Below, piece by piece: positions 1 through 15,000 of a stretch of DNA of 64,000 bases. This stretch comes from Ascaris suum (taxonomy: Eukaryota > Nematoda > Chromadorea > Rhabditida > Ascarididae). The notes under the pieces are model-generated. The model was not told the DNA's origin. It saw only the letters and a program-made list of their open reading frames with translations, and ran no database searches. The position numbers and the translations under genes were made by a program. The stretch is from positions 4,960,001 to 5,024,000 of the forward strand of contig CM024190.1 in NCBI GenBank assembly GCA_013433145.1, in the 5' to 3' direction. The stretch's first letter is position 1. Each line of letters opens with the position of its first letter.

Positions 1-3000
1 TTACCACTCTTTCTACGTATCACTCATAAAGACTGGAATGTCCTTACGAGGTCCTTCAGATTTTCGTTTGCGGAATCTCTTTTCTCAGTATTCTGATAGA
101 GCAGTGTGGCCAGATTTCTTTGAGAGACCGAACGTGCGACGGGAGAAGAATGACTGCCGCTAAGCTATAACAAATGAGCCTGTAAGGTGGTGATGTCGTC
201 TATGGATGGGCTCTGCTTTTGCGTGCTACACATTAGCTCAGCTCAAAAAGAAGCATGTGCATGCATTATATAATCGGATGTACTTTTGATATAATGGCAC
301 TACTCAGTGAATTCAGTCTGCTTGTCTGAAGGTAGTATTTGCTTCATTTAGCGGCTTTTAATCCAGCAGATATACGCACACCCAAACGTACACTGCTTTG
401 GGGTATCTTTTAAATTATAATCGCGAGTTTCGACTGCTCCGATCCGCTTGCAAAAATCACACTTTTTTGCAAAAGACTGCGTGGACGGCATGACATGGGC
501 ATCGAAAACACCGCTAGGGAGTGACCGGTGACCGGCCATTCAACAAAGCAGTCCAGTCGCCGTTTCATGATGGAATTAGCGCACAGTGACCGTCGTTAAC
601 TGTTCTCGGCGAATCGCAGATAGGGTTGGTTGGAACAACGCGGGTCACCAAACGACTTCCTAAAGTGCTCGGTAAAAGAGGCGCCCTCTACAAGAGGAAA
701 GCATACAAACGAGCACTTGTCGACCAGCCAGTGCGTCGCGGTCCGCCCATCGCTTTGCGAGAGTTGAGAGTTTGACGCTCCGCCCCACTTAGCCATACCG
801 GCCTTCCCGAAGGCGATATTTGTGCCGTATCGGCTGTGCGTCACCTCAGGCAAGGCCAGTTCTCATCAAACGCCTGTGGCATTATACCGCGGCACAGGTG
901 GTGGAACCACTAGTAAGTGACGTCATAAGCGTTAATTTTGCTGTGCCGAAACAGCAAAGGGCGACGCGTTGTGAAGAACGCCGCGTGTGCAGCAACACCA
1001 GCGGAGAAGTGGCCTCAGGCGGAGCCACTCTGGCAACCCGAACGCTTACTCGACGTCAACAGTGTCTCTCAACTGTGCCATGAATGTGAGTTCGACGGAG
1101 CGCTCGCTGTGTGCGATTATTATTGCTCTGTTTATGCGAATTCCTTTACGAGTCTATACTTTTGCTCATCGTTGTTTTCCTAATCGCATTATGATGATTC
1201 TTCGGAAAAAGTGAGTTAGCTTGATTCTGCGGACAGTACCTGAGAGGTGGATGCATACAAGGCGACATTGACGCCCTGGCATCGGCATCGTTTTATGCAA
1301 AACCATCTCGGCCTTGAAACGGTGGCCGACCAAAGAACATCACCCGAGATCAACATGTCGCGATGTGTAGCTCCTAATAAATCGCGCATTGCGATTTTGC
1401 CCAATGCATCCTTAGGATGTTTTCTCAGCAGAAGGGGATGATGTTTTCGGAGAGCCAAAAATCGAAGGAGGGATAGGGGGAGTGAGGGAGGGGGAGAGAA
1501 CCGAGGGAAGTGAGTTAGCCTTCCAGAAAAACGAGTTGGCAGTGTGGGTCCTGCTGAAAAAACTAAGGCAGAGGTCCTTGGAGAATAGCAAACTTGATGA
1601 TATTGCATAAAACGGTCCAACCTGCTAAAAAAAAGAAAGAAAAGAGTAAGGCTCACCGGAAACTCCGATCCCTGTAATGTGCTAATGCACTGTTTAGGGT
1701 AGCAATTATCAGCGGTGTAATAGCAGGATATCGAATCTATGTGTTTCGTTAATTGAAGTTTATAATGTCGCTGAATGTGCCATATGCTTAAACGAGGAAT
1801 GCTCTTATTTCAATTTGAGTGAAGTCCTCTTTATTTTCTCTTAGCTTTCCGATATCAGACACTTACTTCTTCACCCCTCTCACCTTACGCCCCGCTTCTC
1901 AATCATTGCACTTCGATGCGTTAAACGGTAGAAAGCATTCCAAAACTGTTCAGGTTGTCGCCGAAGTTTATTGCCGAGGGATGCTGAAAGCGAAGTTTAT
2001 TCAACTTTCAAAAACTTTTCCTTTGTCGAACCTGAAAAACGAAAAAGAGGTGAGGAGAGTAGAGTTGGCGGGCCGTATTGGCGGATTTTTTGGTGGTGGA
2101 AATTTTTTGCAAGATTTTTCTTCTTCCAGAAGCATCCATTTTTGACATCTCCAGAGTCTAAAGCCATTTTATTGAGGAGGAGTAACAACATTCTGAGCTG
2201 CTGAATACAACAAATTCGCTGAGGCGGTTAAGAATTTGTTATTAAACTCAGTTGTGGCATTTTCATGCCCTAAAACGTGAAGCACGAAATTTTTTTTTTT
2301 TTTTTTTTGAGTGCTTCTGGAGCCTTCATCCACTAGCCGGGGTCTCTAATCATAGAAATATTCCTATCCTCCTTCTCCCAACCTCCTTCCCTGTAAGCCC
2401 GTGACCTTGTATTATGATATCCTGGTGCGCTGTTAGATAAGTCGTAAGGAGATAAGCGGTAACTTTTATTTGGAAACAGTCAGAGAGTTGTGAACTCCTT
2501 TCATCCCACAACTGCATCATCGCAGCTGTCGTTTCCAAGGCAAACCTTAACAGATTACAGCACGAGCGGGAGTTCATGCTCCTTCTTTCTAATTTCGTTT
2601 CTAATTCTTTTCATTTGATTGAAAAATATATACAAACCTTCGGTATGAATTTTACATCTATATGCTTATTGCATAGTATTTTCTTGTTTATACATCTTGA
2701 GGCTTATAGAGTCTACAGTCTTCCAGAATGGCGTATATTTTGGGGGGAGATTTCCGCCATCTGAGACTTCTAGAACTGACGTGTATGCAAGAGAAAAATG
2801 CATGTGCTCGACATAAGTTAATGAGGGAACATTTTTTAAGGAACACGTTCATTTCCTCGTTATTATTAGTTCTTGTATCTCAAATTCGCGGCGAGAAATC
2901 AGCTTGCTATTGCGCCACATATAGAACCCATTGTGTGCTAATTACTGAGGGGGTTTATAGTTGAGAGAGGAAACTCATAACGTTCTTAGTTTTCCTTAAG

Positions 3001-6000
3001 GAGACTATGTTGCGGAACAAGGAGGGTGGGGACGCTTATGGAGAGGAAGGCTTGTAAGCGGAGAAAAATGGTAAATTCCTTTCGGTATCTGAAAGAAGTC
3101 CAAATGGTAGATAACTAAGATTTATAACCTTCAAGGCTGTAGGGTGTTTTAAAAGTAATAGAGAAGTGAATTCTCCAAATACCATCCCCATAATGTTCAA
3201 GATTTCTGCATAATTTGTTCCACTAGCGGCTGCATCCCCGTCGGCTTATTTACACTCAAAGCGATTAGGAAAAGCCTCCAACAATGGATATGCGCACTGT
3301 GCGATACTTGTACTTCCAACAAGTATATCGCTCGTTGCATAACGTTTCGTTTCATTGTGCACTATTTTAACGGCTGATTGACGGTTTTTGGCATAAGTTG
3401 GCGTAGCACTGGCGTTGTATCTTTGATGTTCGTTTCGGGGGTACATCTGCGCTAACTTCAGTTCATTCTCTGTTTCCTATGAAGCAGTCATTGATGCTCC
3501 TATGCCTACATGGGTCTATGAAAATTGTCGATCATTTCTGAATTTATTCGACAAATTTGCTCACGGACGCTATGTTTTATTTCACTATGAACACTACGCC
3601 AAACATTTACGAATGGAGCGAAGCGAAAACCGTGTTATCTTGTCGGCCCAATTCGTTATTCCGATAAAGTTCACTAATAAACAGGAGAAATTTCTTTGCA
3701 CTATTTCAGTGGAAATATTGTTTTTCATGAAATTCACTTCAGTATAATCGTCTGAGCGTTACTTCCATGATGGAGCCAATTTCATTTTATCTTTGTCTAA
3801 CTACGCGCGTATTTTAATTTTCCAGTTTGCTTCTTTTTACTGAATTAGTGACGTTGATGTGCAATTTTCCAAATCATCACAAATTTTTTAAACGTTTTTT
3901 TCTAATGCTGACAGAGTCGTTTCTGAATTCGTAACAAACGTATATTATAGTCATTTTGCCCCATATAAATTTTGTAGCAGTTGTTAACGCTTCCATAAAT
4001 TTTAGGTGAATAAGCGACTCCAGTTGCTGTAATAATTGATCCTGCTTTCATTAAAAAGGGATGAAAAGGCCTGCGAAATAAGTTCGCATGTTAGGCACTG
4101 TTGCATTAAATTGCCAAGGAATAATAAAACGTACGAAACAATGAGTTCACTTCTTATCCGAGCTTACTGTTAACACATGTCTTTAACAAGGACATCCTTT
4201 TTGGCGACTCAGCCGGTGTCCTACCAGTTATAAACTGCATGCGAGTTTTCGCACTTTTGAGTCTGCGTAAGTCCTCTCAAGATTGATCGGTTAACTTGAA
4301 CTTTGGCAGAATTGTCATGTTGTGATATGCACTATACCCACCTGGCTTTAGCTTCAGCATTCTCTTAGCTTGAAAAAGCCGCGCAGACAGGCATACAGAC
4401 GCGCAACGTATACGTATAGACATCAGTTCGTGGCAATGCCCTTCATAAAATAAAGCGTTGTTCTGTGAACCAGTTTATGCTATTTACGATATTCATTTGT
4501 GAAGATATTTGCATTTGCGTTATTCTAACGATCTAATTAGCTGTGGCATTTTTTTTGTGTACTACACTCTATTTAGTTATACACGACCTTGTTTAGTCAT
4601 GTACGTGAACGTGAGGACATTTTAAGCGGGAATGTGCCCGGCGATAGGGTGTTTTAACTTCAAACAATATGAGATACAATCGGCGATCACTCTTGCAGCA
4701 GCGAAATTCCCAATCTGACTTTTACTCTTGTGCAGAATTTATTGGAATTGAATGTTTAGCTAGTCACTGAGCTTCGTATTGTTTCGGCTCTGTACAAAGT
4801 GCGCTGAATCAGACCTTGTAGAACGCTGTTCCACTCTACTCCCTTTCCGCCTTATGCCCCTCGTCCTGTTCCACTATTTGATTGAGGATGTTCCCTGAAA
4901 ATTGCAGAAGAATGTCATTCATACATCAAAACGACCTAATAAAACGTTAAACATGATCCGACTCTCTAAGCAGTTGAGACTAGAATAAAACAGATAAGCT
5001 TTGATTAACTTTCTAGGCAATTAACGCTTCCAGTGTGAAACCTTCCTCTTCAGTATGAGAGGAATTTCAGGCCAAACTATGCAAATTGAGCGAATTGAAA
5101 CGTAGAAAGCAATAGAAATTTTATGCAAAAATATGCCAAAGCAAGTTTCTCCGCGTGTTGCGAAAATTGTTTCGCACGTTTCCAGCTGGCCGCATTCTCC
5201 GAAAACTGCTCTTTAAATGGAACTTACGAAGCGAAACGTGTACTCTTGACGTATTCCTGTTTTGTTCAGGGCCGACGTAGCTCCGTTGCTATTGGACATT
5301 TTCACAAGTTTCCTTTATCCGCTCGCTTTATGCAAATTTCCATCTACAAAAGCGCATTACCTCACTGAGTGGAAGCAAATAATTACGATTCGATCCCACA
5401 GTTTAGGAGTGGTTGGTTTATACCGATTAAAATTTTTGACTTATGCAACTCGAAATCTCCCATTTGTCGCTTTCAGTTCTGCAGTTGAAACATAGGCAAA
5501 ATTTGCATGCTTTATCGTCCATTCGTTTGCACCTTTTCATTTGTTTTTTCTTTCTTTTTTGGAAAGGAGAGGTTGAGAATAGTGAAGGGCCAGCATTTCA
5601 TCGTCACATAATTCTGACACGAAATTGAATCACATTTCGCTTTTCTTAAGAGCTATGCTATAAATCGTTGCATATCTATTTCCTAATAATTCTTTTAGTA
5701 GTAATACTATTACCATAACAACAGTGTTGATAATACTTAGTAATTGTAGTAGTAGTATCAGTGAAGATCATTAACCATAATTGGTAAAGAAAATAATCAA
5801 GCAGTAGATATAAATTTGTGTTTCTTTATTTGTCGAGGATATCTCTGATTAAATCGGTTGGTGGCTAACTTTACTGCGAAGCCAACCAATTTTAGTAATT
5901 GAGCTTTGTCGTTATCACTAGTACCACGTACAATTCATAGCCTAAGGATGACCATAAGCTGAACGATCCGTCGTTTTGATTGCCTTGGGAGTTCTACTAA

Positions 6001-9000
6001 TATTTCTCAGTTTTTTTTTTCTGAATTTCCATTTGCATTCAAGAGTCCGTTAATATGAAACTGATATACTGTATTTTCCAGCTTCTAAACCTCAGTGATG
6101 AGATTTGTAACTTTTTAGAGCGAGCTTACAATGTCCGCATATACGAAACATAAACAAATAATTTCAATAGCTTCGAAAAGTTTTTTAGAGGGAAAAAAAC
6201 CCCATAGAAAATTGAAATGCATTTTGTGAGCAATCAAAAGATATTTCTATTTAACGAGCGTCATTAAATATTTCGGAAATATCTTCACAAAGCTCGCAGG
6301 CATAAAAGCTTTAATTGCTTTTTGTCTTTGAAAAATGTTTCGACAAAGAAGTGTCCCTCACTTGAGATCAACACTATTTGACTTTTGCTCACTCTATGCT
6401 CGGATCAACTCTTAAATTATCGATACGTTATCATTGTTTAATGCGAGCACGATTGTGAAATCCGGCAAATCCGATCCGATTCGCTTATTTTCTGTCGCCA
6501 TTCTTCTTTTTTTTTATTTTTTGGCCTTTTTGGCCACTTGAATTGCACTTTTTTAAAATTTCGAACAATTCATATCAGAAATGTGAGTGATTCTGAAATA
6601 ATTCTTGAAATCTTTTATCGACACATCGCAATGCTAATTTCGAGAACGTTATAATAAATAAGCAGTTTTATAAGCGCTTGTAAACGATGCGCAAAACACT
6701 GTGCATTCGTTGATAGAAGCAGCATTCTACACGTCTTTGGGATGAGGCAAAATGATGGCAGTTATATTGTTGCGGGTTAAGAGGATTGCAAATGTGATTC
6801 AGATTCAGACATTTTGATCGTATGATTTATTGCCTAAGGTGCTGAACAATTAGCGTCGGTTGTGTGTTTGGTGTTGAATGTGGCAATTGGATTCCATTCG
6901 AGCAGATAAGGTGAGAGAGACAAAGGGACAGCGGGCACTACGCGGAGTCGCATAAAAGGGCCATTGAAGTGTGTGAACGGAATTGAAGGTCTGGAATATT
7001 GAATGAAAAACGTGTGCACACCGCGACCCTACGCACACGCGCCAGTGGGCACGCCGTTCGCTGACATTTCCCCTCTTTTGAGCACTAATTGGAAGACAGT
7101 CATCTCAAAACACCTATGTTGGGGACTGTAGTACCTGCAGATTATGCCATCATTTGCTTGTGATTGCTATCTGATTTACTCAGCGATATCGCAAAAGGTT
7201 TTGCTGTCCTTTGGAAATGCACCAGTTTGACAGTCTATAGACGCGGCAACAGCTACTGCAGTAAAGTGGAATGGCTTCAGTTCCAGCTCCAACGGGGGGT
7301 GATAAGTGAACTTCGAATTTTAATGAAGCGGAGGAGGCGACAGCACTCAATGCGATCGAATCCCTGATTTCGACTTCTGGAATCTGAATCTTGACCATAT
7401 CAAGCTGTCTTAATGACGAAAACCTTTTTGCCAGGATACGAGGAAATGTTCTAAACGCATTGCTGAATACAAGTAATTCAACCACTGTTCAATATCAGAA
7501 TAGCATTGATAAATACTTCCCAAGGAATTGCTCCATAATACCGGTACCACCCTGATATCATAACCGATGAAGTAAAAAAAATCCACGAGGCTTTTCAGGA
7601 GAAATATAACTAAAAACTGCGCTTCAGGATGAATGATGGCGCATTTCACCGAAATGCGCTTTAAAAAAATTCATTTCACCAAGGCGCTAAAATTTAAGTA
7701 AAGGGCTGCATCAATATTTAAACACAAACAGTGGTATACTGCATCGCGTGTTGCTTTTGGCATACGTTTATCACATATTCGTTTTATTAGGCCGTAGCAA
7801 ACATTAGCACCTGTGAAATCAAAGATATGAAAGATCGGTTGATTCAGAAGCTGTTAGAGCAAGTTAAGCCATCCCTTGCTGTCATACAGAAGATGCCATT
7901 CATAAACGAAGTGGGTTGATGAGGTCACCCTGATGAATGGGTCTTATTTGTCAAAATTCCATTCCACTGGCCTTTGTGGACTGCGTTATCTGTTGGGCAG
8001 CCGAACTGACGCAAGTAGACATATCTCGCAAAAAGCATAAAAGGCCATTAAAGGTCCATGTGGCCGTCAATGATCTCCCAGCTTTGCTACCTGGAACCTT
8101 TCGCAAAAATGAATCTAATGCTTTCCGTTGTTATTTGTCACTTCTGAAATATTGTTTATGTTTTGCAATATGGTGACAGTCGACACGTTTCGTTTATGGA
8201 TGCTCTGCCTTGCATGTGACTCCGTTAATTGACACCTAGTGCTTTTCAACAATTTATCCTTGAGCTCGAGAAGCGCGGTTCTAGGTCACGTGTGCTATCA
8301 AGCACTTTGGCGTCGGTCTTTGCAAAACTTAGCACTTGAAAGAAAGGCTTACATTATCAAATTATTACTTATAAAAAATTCATTATGATCGCAAATCCGA
8401 TACCCTTATATGACACGTAGGATGTAGTGTTGCCTGGGAGGGCGGATCGGAGCTTTGGACCTTCAGGCCTGGAAAGGCTTTTATTTCGGAAGTCAGGCCG
8501 TATAAACTCATGTGCTTCCAGTGTCGAAATAAAATAAGACTTTATGAGCGCAGGGTTCGGGAGCCATAGATTTTTCGAGGTGAGGATGAGACAGTACGAA
8601 TTAGGGTTTTCAGGGTGGTGGATTTGGTTGTATGAGCTCGTATTCCCTCGAGCTTGGAACGATATTTTATAAACTCGAAGGACTTGAGATTTGCAATGGG
8701 GGCTTCGAGGCTTGTAGATCTGATGCTTCTCAAGCAGCACCATTGTGTTGGTAGAAGCTGCACGCCGAAAGGTTCCTCACACATCGTCTGCCTCTCAAAA
8801 TGCAACATTGCCTTTTTTAATGCTGTTCAAGTTTTTCCCACGAAGATTATGGCGGCAACAATCTATTCACACCAAAAATTACCTCAGGGCAGTCGGACTA
8901 TCGAATATCCCATATAAAACGGGATGTTGGATGAAGCAGAATTGATATTTGTTAATACTTCGTGGTTCTAAATACAGTCAACGAGTTCATGTTTTTTAAG

Positions 9001-9047
9001 AGGAAAGCAGTCAGGTTCCACTGTCGCATCGAATGTGTCAGTTTCAG
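1..9047. other. Left spacer without a supported gene
   Basis: I see no open reading frame here that resembles a known protein and also has splice sites in consistent phase. The 5' exon(s) of the AP-2 gene that begins in this annotation at 9,048 must lie somewhere in this stretch or to its left, but I could not identify them. Positions about 500-1,060 are clearly richer in G+C than the surrounding DNA and stay open for 85-146 codons on the minus strand (596-853 and 1,216-1,656), without a recognisable domain. Another open minus-strand stretch lies at 8,369-8,808. These look more like dispersed repeats than genes, which is inference. Around 5,690-5,760 there is an imperfect GTA/TAG trinucleotide-rich patch. 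Confidence 0.5.
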
Positions 9048-12000
9048 AACGTTCAACTGAGCGGCATAGGGCCACAGCAGGTAAACGCTGCGCAACTTCC
9101 AGCTCAACTGCAGTCGCAGCCCCATCCGCATATTGGCTTCCCTTCATCAGCGTACACCTTCACATACAGCACTGATCCATATGTCAATGCTCAACAGGTT
9201 CATTATTCTACTATCGCTTCACTTTATTTCAGTCGTTTTTCATAAAACGATCGCCATTTGAGGTGCACACTATAGAATGCATCCGTTCGTTGGACAAGTC
9301 GAGTATCGGGCACTAAATGTTTCCATGAGTGAAAACTTTCACAGAAGGGAATATTTGGAAGGAATACTGTGAAAAAGAGAGTGCTACTACGTTCATTCTT
9401 TTATGTTCGGAGTTTTGTTCATTCCGAATATTCGTTTTCGCTGTGCATTTTCCTACGGTTCATCGTATGAAAGAAATCACTGTGACGAAAGTGCAGTAAC
9501 TTGAATGTAGTAAAGCAGTAATGCAGTTGGTGGTTGTTTGAGTATAAACTTGACCAGTTGTTTCTGCAATTTCCGATTGTTTTCGGTGCATTTTTCTCTC
9601 GTATCGGTAATATATACCGGTTAAGTAATCTGTGCTGATTGATGTATACGAAGCTTTTCGTAATAAGTTTGCGAACAATCCAAAAGTGTTGAATACTTTT
9701 AAATAATGGAACATTTCCATCTAAGTTGAAATGTTCTCGCGTATTAGTGCTAACGAAAGGAAGTGAAAATAGAAATGCTTCGATTGCAGCAATATGGCAT
9801 GTCAACTGCGTCGAGCGTGCAGTTTCGTGACCATCAATCCGGTGATATCGCTCGAATATCTCATTATCAACAGCAACCAGTAATTTCTTTTCATATTCTT
9901 ACATCGTTAACTTTTTAGTTATAGTTGTAAGACTTTAAAATTTGTTCATTGAAGGAGGCATCCATAACTTCATAAAATTCAGTGTGAGCTTGTTGGCGTC
10001 AACATGACGTCTCTGATGAGAATATTCTAACGGAACGGCACAAAATTGGGTCAAAGAATGAGCGTTTTGCTTAGAAATGACGAGCTTAAGAAAATCTGTC
10101 TCAGCGATAGCAAAATGGACCGTTATGATAAATGACAAAAAATGTTATCTACCCTTCTTTGTTAATCTCCCCCCCCCCCTCCCCCATTCCTGTTCCCTCG
10201 TTCATCTCAAGTTTACTCGAATCCTTAACAGTTGTGGCTTGCATGAAATTGTGCCAAACCACGTTTGCTGCTAGTCCTTGCATGCATGGTTTCATCATTA
10301 CAATATCTTTTTTCTTTGCACTCTTCTTTTGGAGTGAATCTGAGGTGTTGTTCAGCCAAGTTCTTAAGTGCTATAAAGCTGAAAATGTAAATGTGCAATT
10401 ATATGCTGACAGCTACTCCTCTATTTCGAAGTCAGTTCCAAGCATTGATCTTATCATTATTTTTTAATGAATGATGCTTTTGATGATAGCGAATAGAGAA
10501 CGACGTGACCCACTTATTTGAAATGACTTTAACCGTAAACTATGTCGTCAAACGTTACCACTTGAAGTGCACTCGGAACTGATATGTTGAGGTCACAAGC
10601 GGACGGGAATACGTGATGATCGCAGGTCGTCAGCAGGAAGTATTTTTGCAGCCTCTCACTCAACAACCCCTCCAACATCATCCCTCGAGCAGTATACCTG
10701 CTCAGCAATCGCACCTCATTGCTGAATCGCCGAGTGATGGTGTAGGTTATTCTCAGCGAGTGAATCATGCATGCATAAATGACATTTTGCACACAGATTG
10801 TGCCATTGTTTGTTGTGAATGTAATTATAGTTTTCAGCTGAGCTCATGATAGCCAGCTGTCATAACCCGACAACGTAAATTTTGCACTCGAACAGTGTTT
10901 TGCGTTGTGAGGCGGTTCACTACGTTTCTGCATGCTAACGAAAGCTTTTAGTTTTTACTTGCATTGCAAAACCGTGTTGCGATGATCATAGTCGTCATGT
11001 TATTCGCACCTTCGACGCATAATTTATTGCACAAGATAGAATTAAATCTGCAGGTTTGGTGCCCAGACTCGTTTCGGACCTCACCTCCAAAAAATTCTGC
11101 TTCCTGAACCTTGATTTGGCTGTTAGATTTTGCTCTTCTGTGGTCTGCGAAATTTTCGGTATAAAGATTGGCTGAAGATATGAGCAGAGTTCCTCGCAGC
11201 TCTATTAATCCTACGTCGGTGAAATGAATTAGCTCCATGGGCATCGCTTTCATGAAGGCGGGAATGATTTTGATTTCACTCCTCGTATCAAAAAGCAACA
11301 TGGTGCCAGTGCGGGCACTGATTGTTGATATGCATACGACAGTTTCATGAATGTACACCTATGGTGTCATCAACGTTACGTGGAACACCTTCAAAATCGA
11401 AAGGCACTTTGTTGATTTATTGCAGCTCCATCTTGTACAGCAAGTGTACTCTGCACGGGAGTACTGTAGCACTAAAAGAATGATGCTGAGTTACAGTCTT
11501 GATCAAGCAAGGTGATTAACGAGGCAGACCCAGTGAGCCAAGTGACAGCAGTCTCTTCACACGTTTGACTTTGGAAATGCTGTGATTCCTAAACCCCTCG
11601 AAAATCCCTAAAGCTCATGTTTGCTCGAGTCTTTGAATTCTATTTTTAATTAACTTTTACCTTCGATTGTCTACCGCTTCTTTCCTACATTTCTGAGCAG
11701 GTAAAGATTCCATTAAATGGAGACCATAGGGGCTTACTGAGTTGACGTTTTATCAGCCGACGTCTGTTGAGTAGGCTCTTCTATAACTTGGCAAGCAAAT
11801 AATTTTCTTTTTTTTTTGTTGCAGGAAATGAGTAACCCTTCGTCGGAGCAATCAAACGTCGGCGAGCAATGCGGGGTGATCAGAAAAGGTCAGTTGATGT
11901 TGCCATCTTCTTCCATCCACTAGCGTCCATCGCAGAATTTCAAAATGAAGCCAACTCGTCTATTCAATCGTAACTGGTAGAGGCAAAAGCGATATTAATC

Positions 12001-15000
12001 GGTTAAAAAAAGTGCATTAAACTCTTAACGAGAAAAATTAAATGGAGGGGACGCACTGTAAATTTCCGATTTCACAGAGTCCACTTCGAATTTCCACCTT
12101 AGTTTTGCGGTTCTCTATATTTTCGACGTTCTCCTTTCCATATTGCAAGTCGTATTGCATTTCAAGTTTCCGAATGTTGTTCGTTTCTAATGACTGCGTC
12201 GCTGAGAAGTCGAGATTCTCCATATGTAAAACGTTGAGATCTCACCAAGAATTGTTCCACGGTTCAGAAGTCTTTTTAATGCTCTGCACAAAACGAGGAC
12301 GGCAGCAGAGATGGCTTTGTCCTGCAGCAATTAGAGCTCCCTATTAAAAGATTAAAGTGGTGCACTGAATAATGTAGCACTGAATTGGATGCTGTTTGCT
12401 TTACCGTAACTAACGCACCTATTGCAGCAGTGAGTTGTCGGCAGAGGGGTTCGGCGAGTAGTTCGTGTTGCTCACTCACTAATCAACTTGCCCATCACAG
12501 TCAAACTCCTCACACAGCAAATTTCCTGGAGGTGTTCTGCTCGGTGCCAGGTATGGTGATTTCGAATATCTCCTAAGGTTATGCTGATATGTGGTTCCAT
12601 AAAGACAGTTTGACGTAAATGTCTGCAAACTGCACAAAAAGTCACCTATGAATTACATTTGCGCTACTCAATGAATAAAAAAGAATAACTATTGTGCTGT
12701 GAAAATCACATGACTTCAGTCAACTGCAAAATGTGCAGCCAACTGGCGGTATAAAACTGGCATATAGGGGGATTAATAAAGTGGACGGATTTCACGCAAA
12801 CAAACATCGTTAATGGAATGCTTACAGAGCTCATTCTTTGAAATTGAGTGCTGATCTTTAACGAAGTTCATCTATGTGTTGATATGAGCAACAATAAAAT
12901 AGCCAAACCCCATTTGTGTCTAATTTTTGCTTCGCTATTTCTTTTTGCTCTATTTATTTGTAATTTTTGTATTTTCCTTTTTTTTATGTTCAAGAGTAGT
13001 AGTTTATAACTCTCGCTAACAGTGGGAAGCGACATTTTTTGCTTACTTCTACTGCTAAAGTAACGTTCGTTTCGATGTCTCTATACTCTTCTGTACCTGT
13101 ACTACTCAAGTACATGTTCTATTAACTAATGTTCCTCCCTGCTTACCTGTACTGTTATGATACCTTGCTAAATTATCCTCACAATCAAAATAGCACAAAG
13201 GCATCATTCTTAAGGGTTATCAATAAAAAGCGCCCGCACAATCATAATTGCCCATTCACGAGCCTTTCCATGCAAGCATTCACCTATTGTTCATGCGTCC
13301 AGTGTTCGACATTGTAAATATTTTCGCTGTGGATTATTCTGTATTCATTTCAGGTGACTATCAGTTAGCAGCATATTGTGAAAATATTCGTGATATACGC
13401 GCTACCTAATTTCAAGTGTTTATGCGCGGATGTCCCATACTGCAAGCGTTTTCATAATATACGTGTCATGGCATGACTATTAATAGTGGGTTACCCATGG
13501 CGCAAATGTCTGCGGTATATATGACACAACTGACGCTTTTCTTTTGCACAGTTACTATATCAGAAGCACCAGTGTTACTTTATTAGTAAGATGGGTCTCG
13601 GAAGGAAGTTTGACTGAGCACGACGGGTGCTATATTAATATTATTACTCATAGAGTATAGAGACAATATTAGTTTGCAATACAACTGCAGTTAAGGTTAA
13701 CTGTACTGTTACCTTGCCGACTATAGAAAGTAATAAAAAAGCAGTCAGGAAGAAATTACAGAGTGTTATAATCTGATAGGATAACAGAGTGAAAAAATTG
13801 ATTACATCAAAAAAAAGATGAGAAATGAAGAGATAGGATAATTGGTTTAATTGAAGGGCGTCTAAGTCTGCTGAGCAGCGCAGCAAAATACAAAGTTACT
13901 GTTGGAGAGATCAACAGGCGTCTATCGCCACCCGAATGCCTCAATGCATCCGTTCTTGGTGGCATTCTCCGCAGGTTGGCTGCTTTTTGATTTACCTTTA
14001 CCTCCTATTATAAGAACAACATGTGCACATCGGTATGCTACGAGGTGCATTCAACTAGAAGCGAATTTCTGTACCGCTAGATCCGAAGTCTTTAAAACAT
14101 TCTATATCATTCGGCCATTCCAACATTCTAATGTTTACTTATGTCTTTCAAGTGTGAGCACAGTTGAGTGGAACAGCTGGGCTAAATCAAGAGCGAAAAG
14201 CGGCTACTCAGTCTCACTTATCGACAAACCTTGATTCTTTTCCGAATTTCAATCTTTTTTTGGATTTATTGAGTAGACACGAGTTGCGATAACCACCGAA
14301 TATCAATTATTTCATCGGAGTTTTTCAATACTAGCATGCTGCGATCAAGTTCTTCTGTTAGGCAGCAAAATATGTAGAACTGCTTAACGTTTACATATGG
14401 ATTGCAGCCTTAGCCTAAATAACACCGCAAGATGCTCCCGAGGGAATTCAAGTTTTTGTGACGAAGCTACTGCGGTAGGAGGGGAGGGGAGGAGGGGGAG
14501 GTGGGGAGCCCCAATTACTGAAATTGGAACAAATCTATACTGGAGCCTCTATGAGGAATTAAGAAAGTCCGAAGTCAAATCTCAGTTTTTGGCTGTTGGA
14601 AATTCAGAATATGGCAGCAATGATTTGTTATTAGATGGTGATAATTGTGCGATCCTGCCATGTTTTCCAACTATTTTCATGAAATGACTTCCGGGAAAAG
14701 TTTTTTAACGGAGAAAACTGCTGGATTTTGTATGAAAAGTGTCCAGAGAATGGTTCTACAAAGATTCTGATGGAGCAATCGACTACCCGAGAAATTTCGA
14801 TTATCTGGAAAACCTTCTGGAATGATGAAAACTCACTTTTTAATTTGAATACAAGCTACGATAACCCCTTCCCCTCCCCCCCCCCCTCTCACCTCCACTT
14901 CTGGTTCAAAAACTTCCTAGTTTATCCTTCGACGCAAAACATGGGGTTCGAAACGAATTCAGATACGTCTGCCACTTCTGCTTACTTTAGAATAATTATC

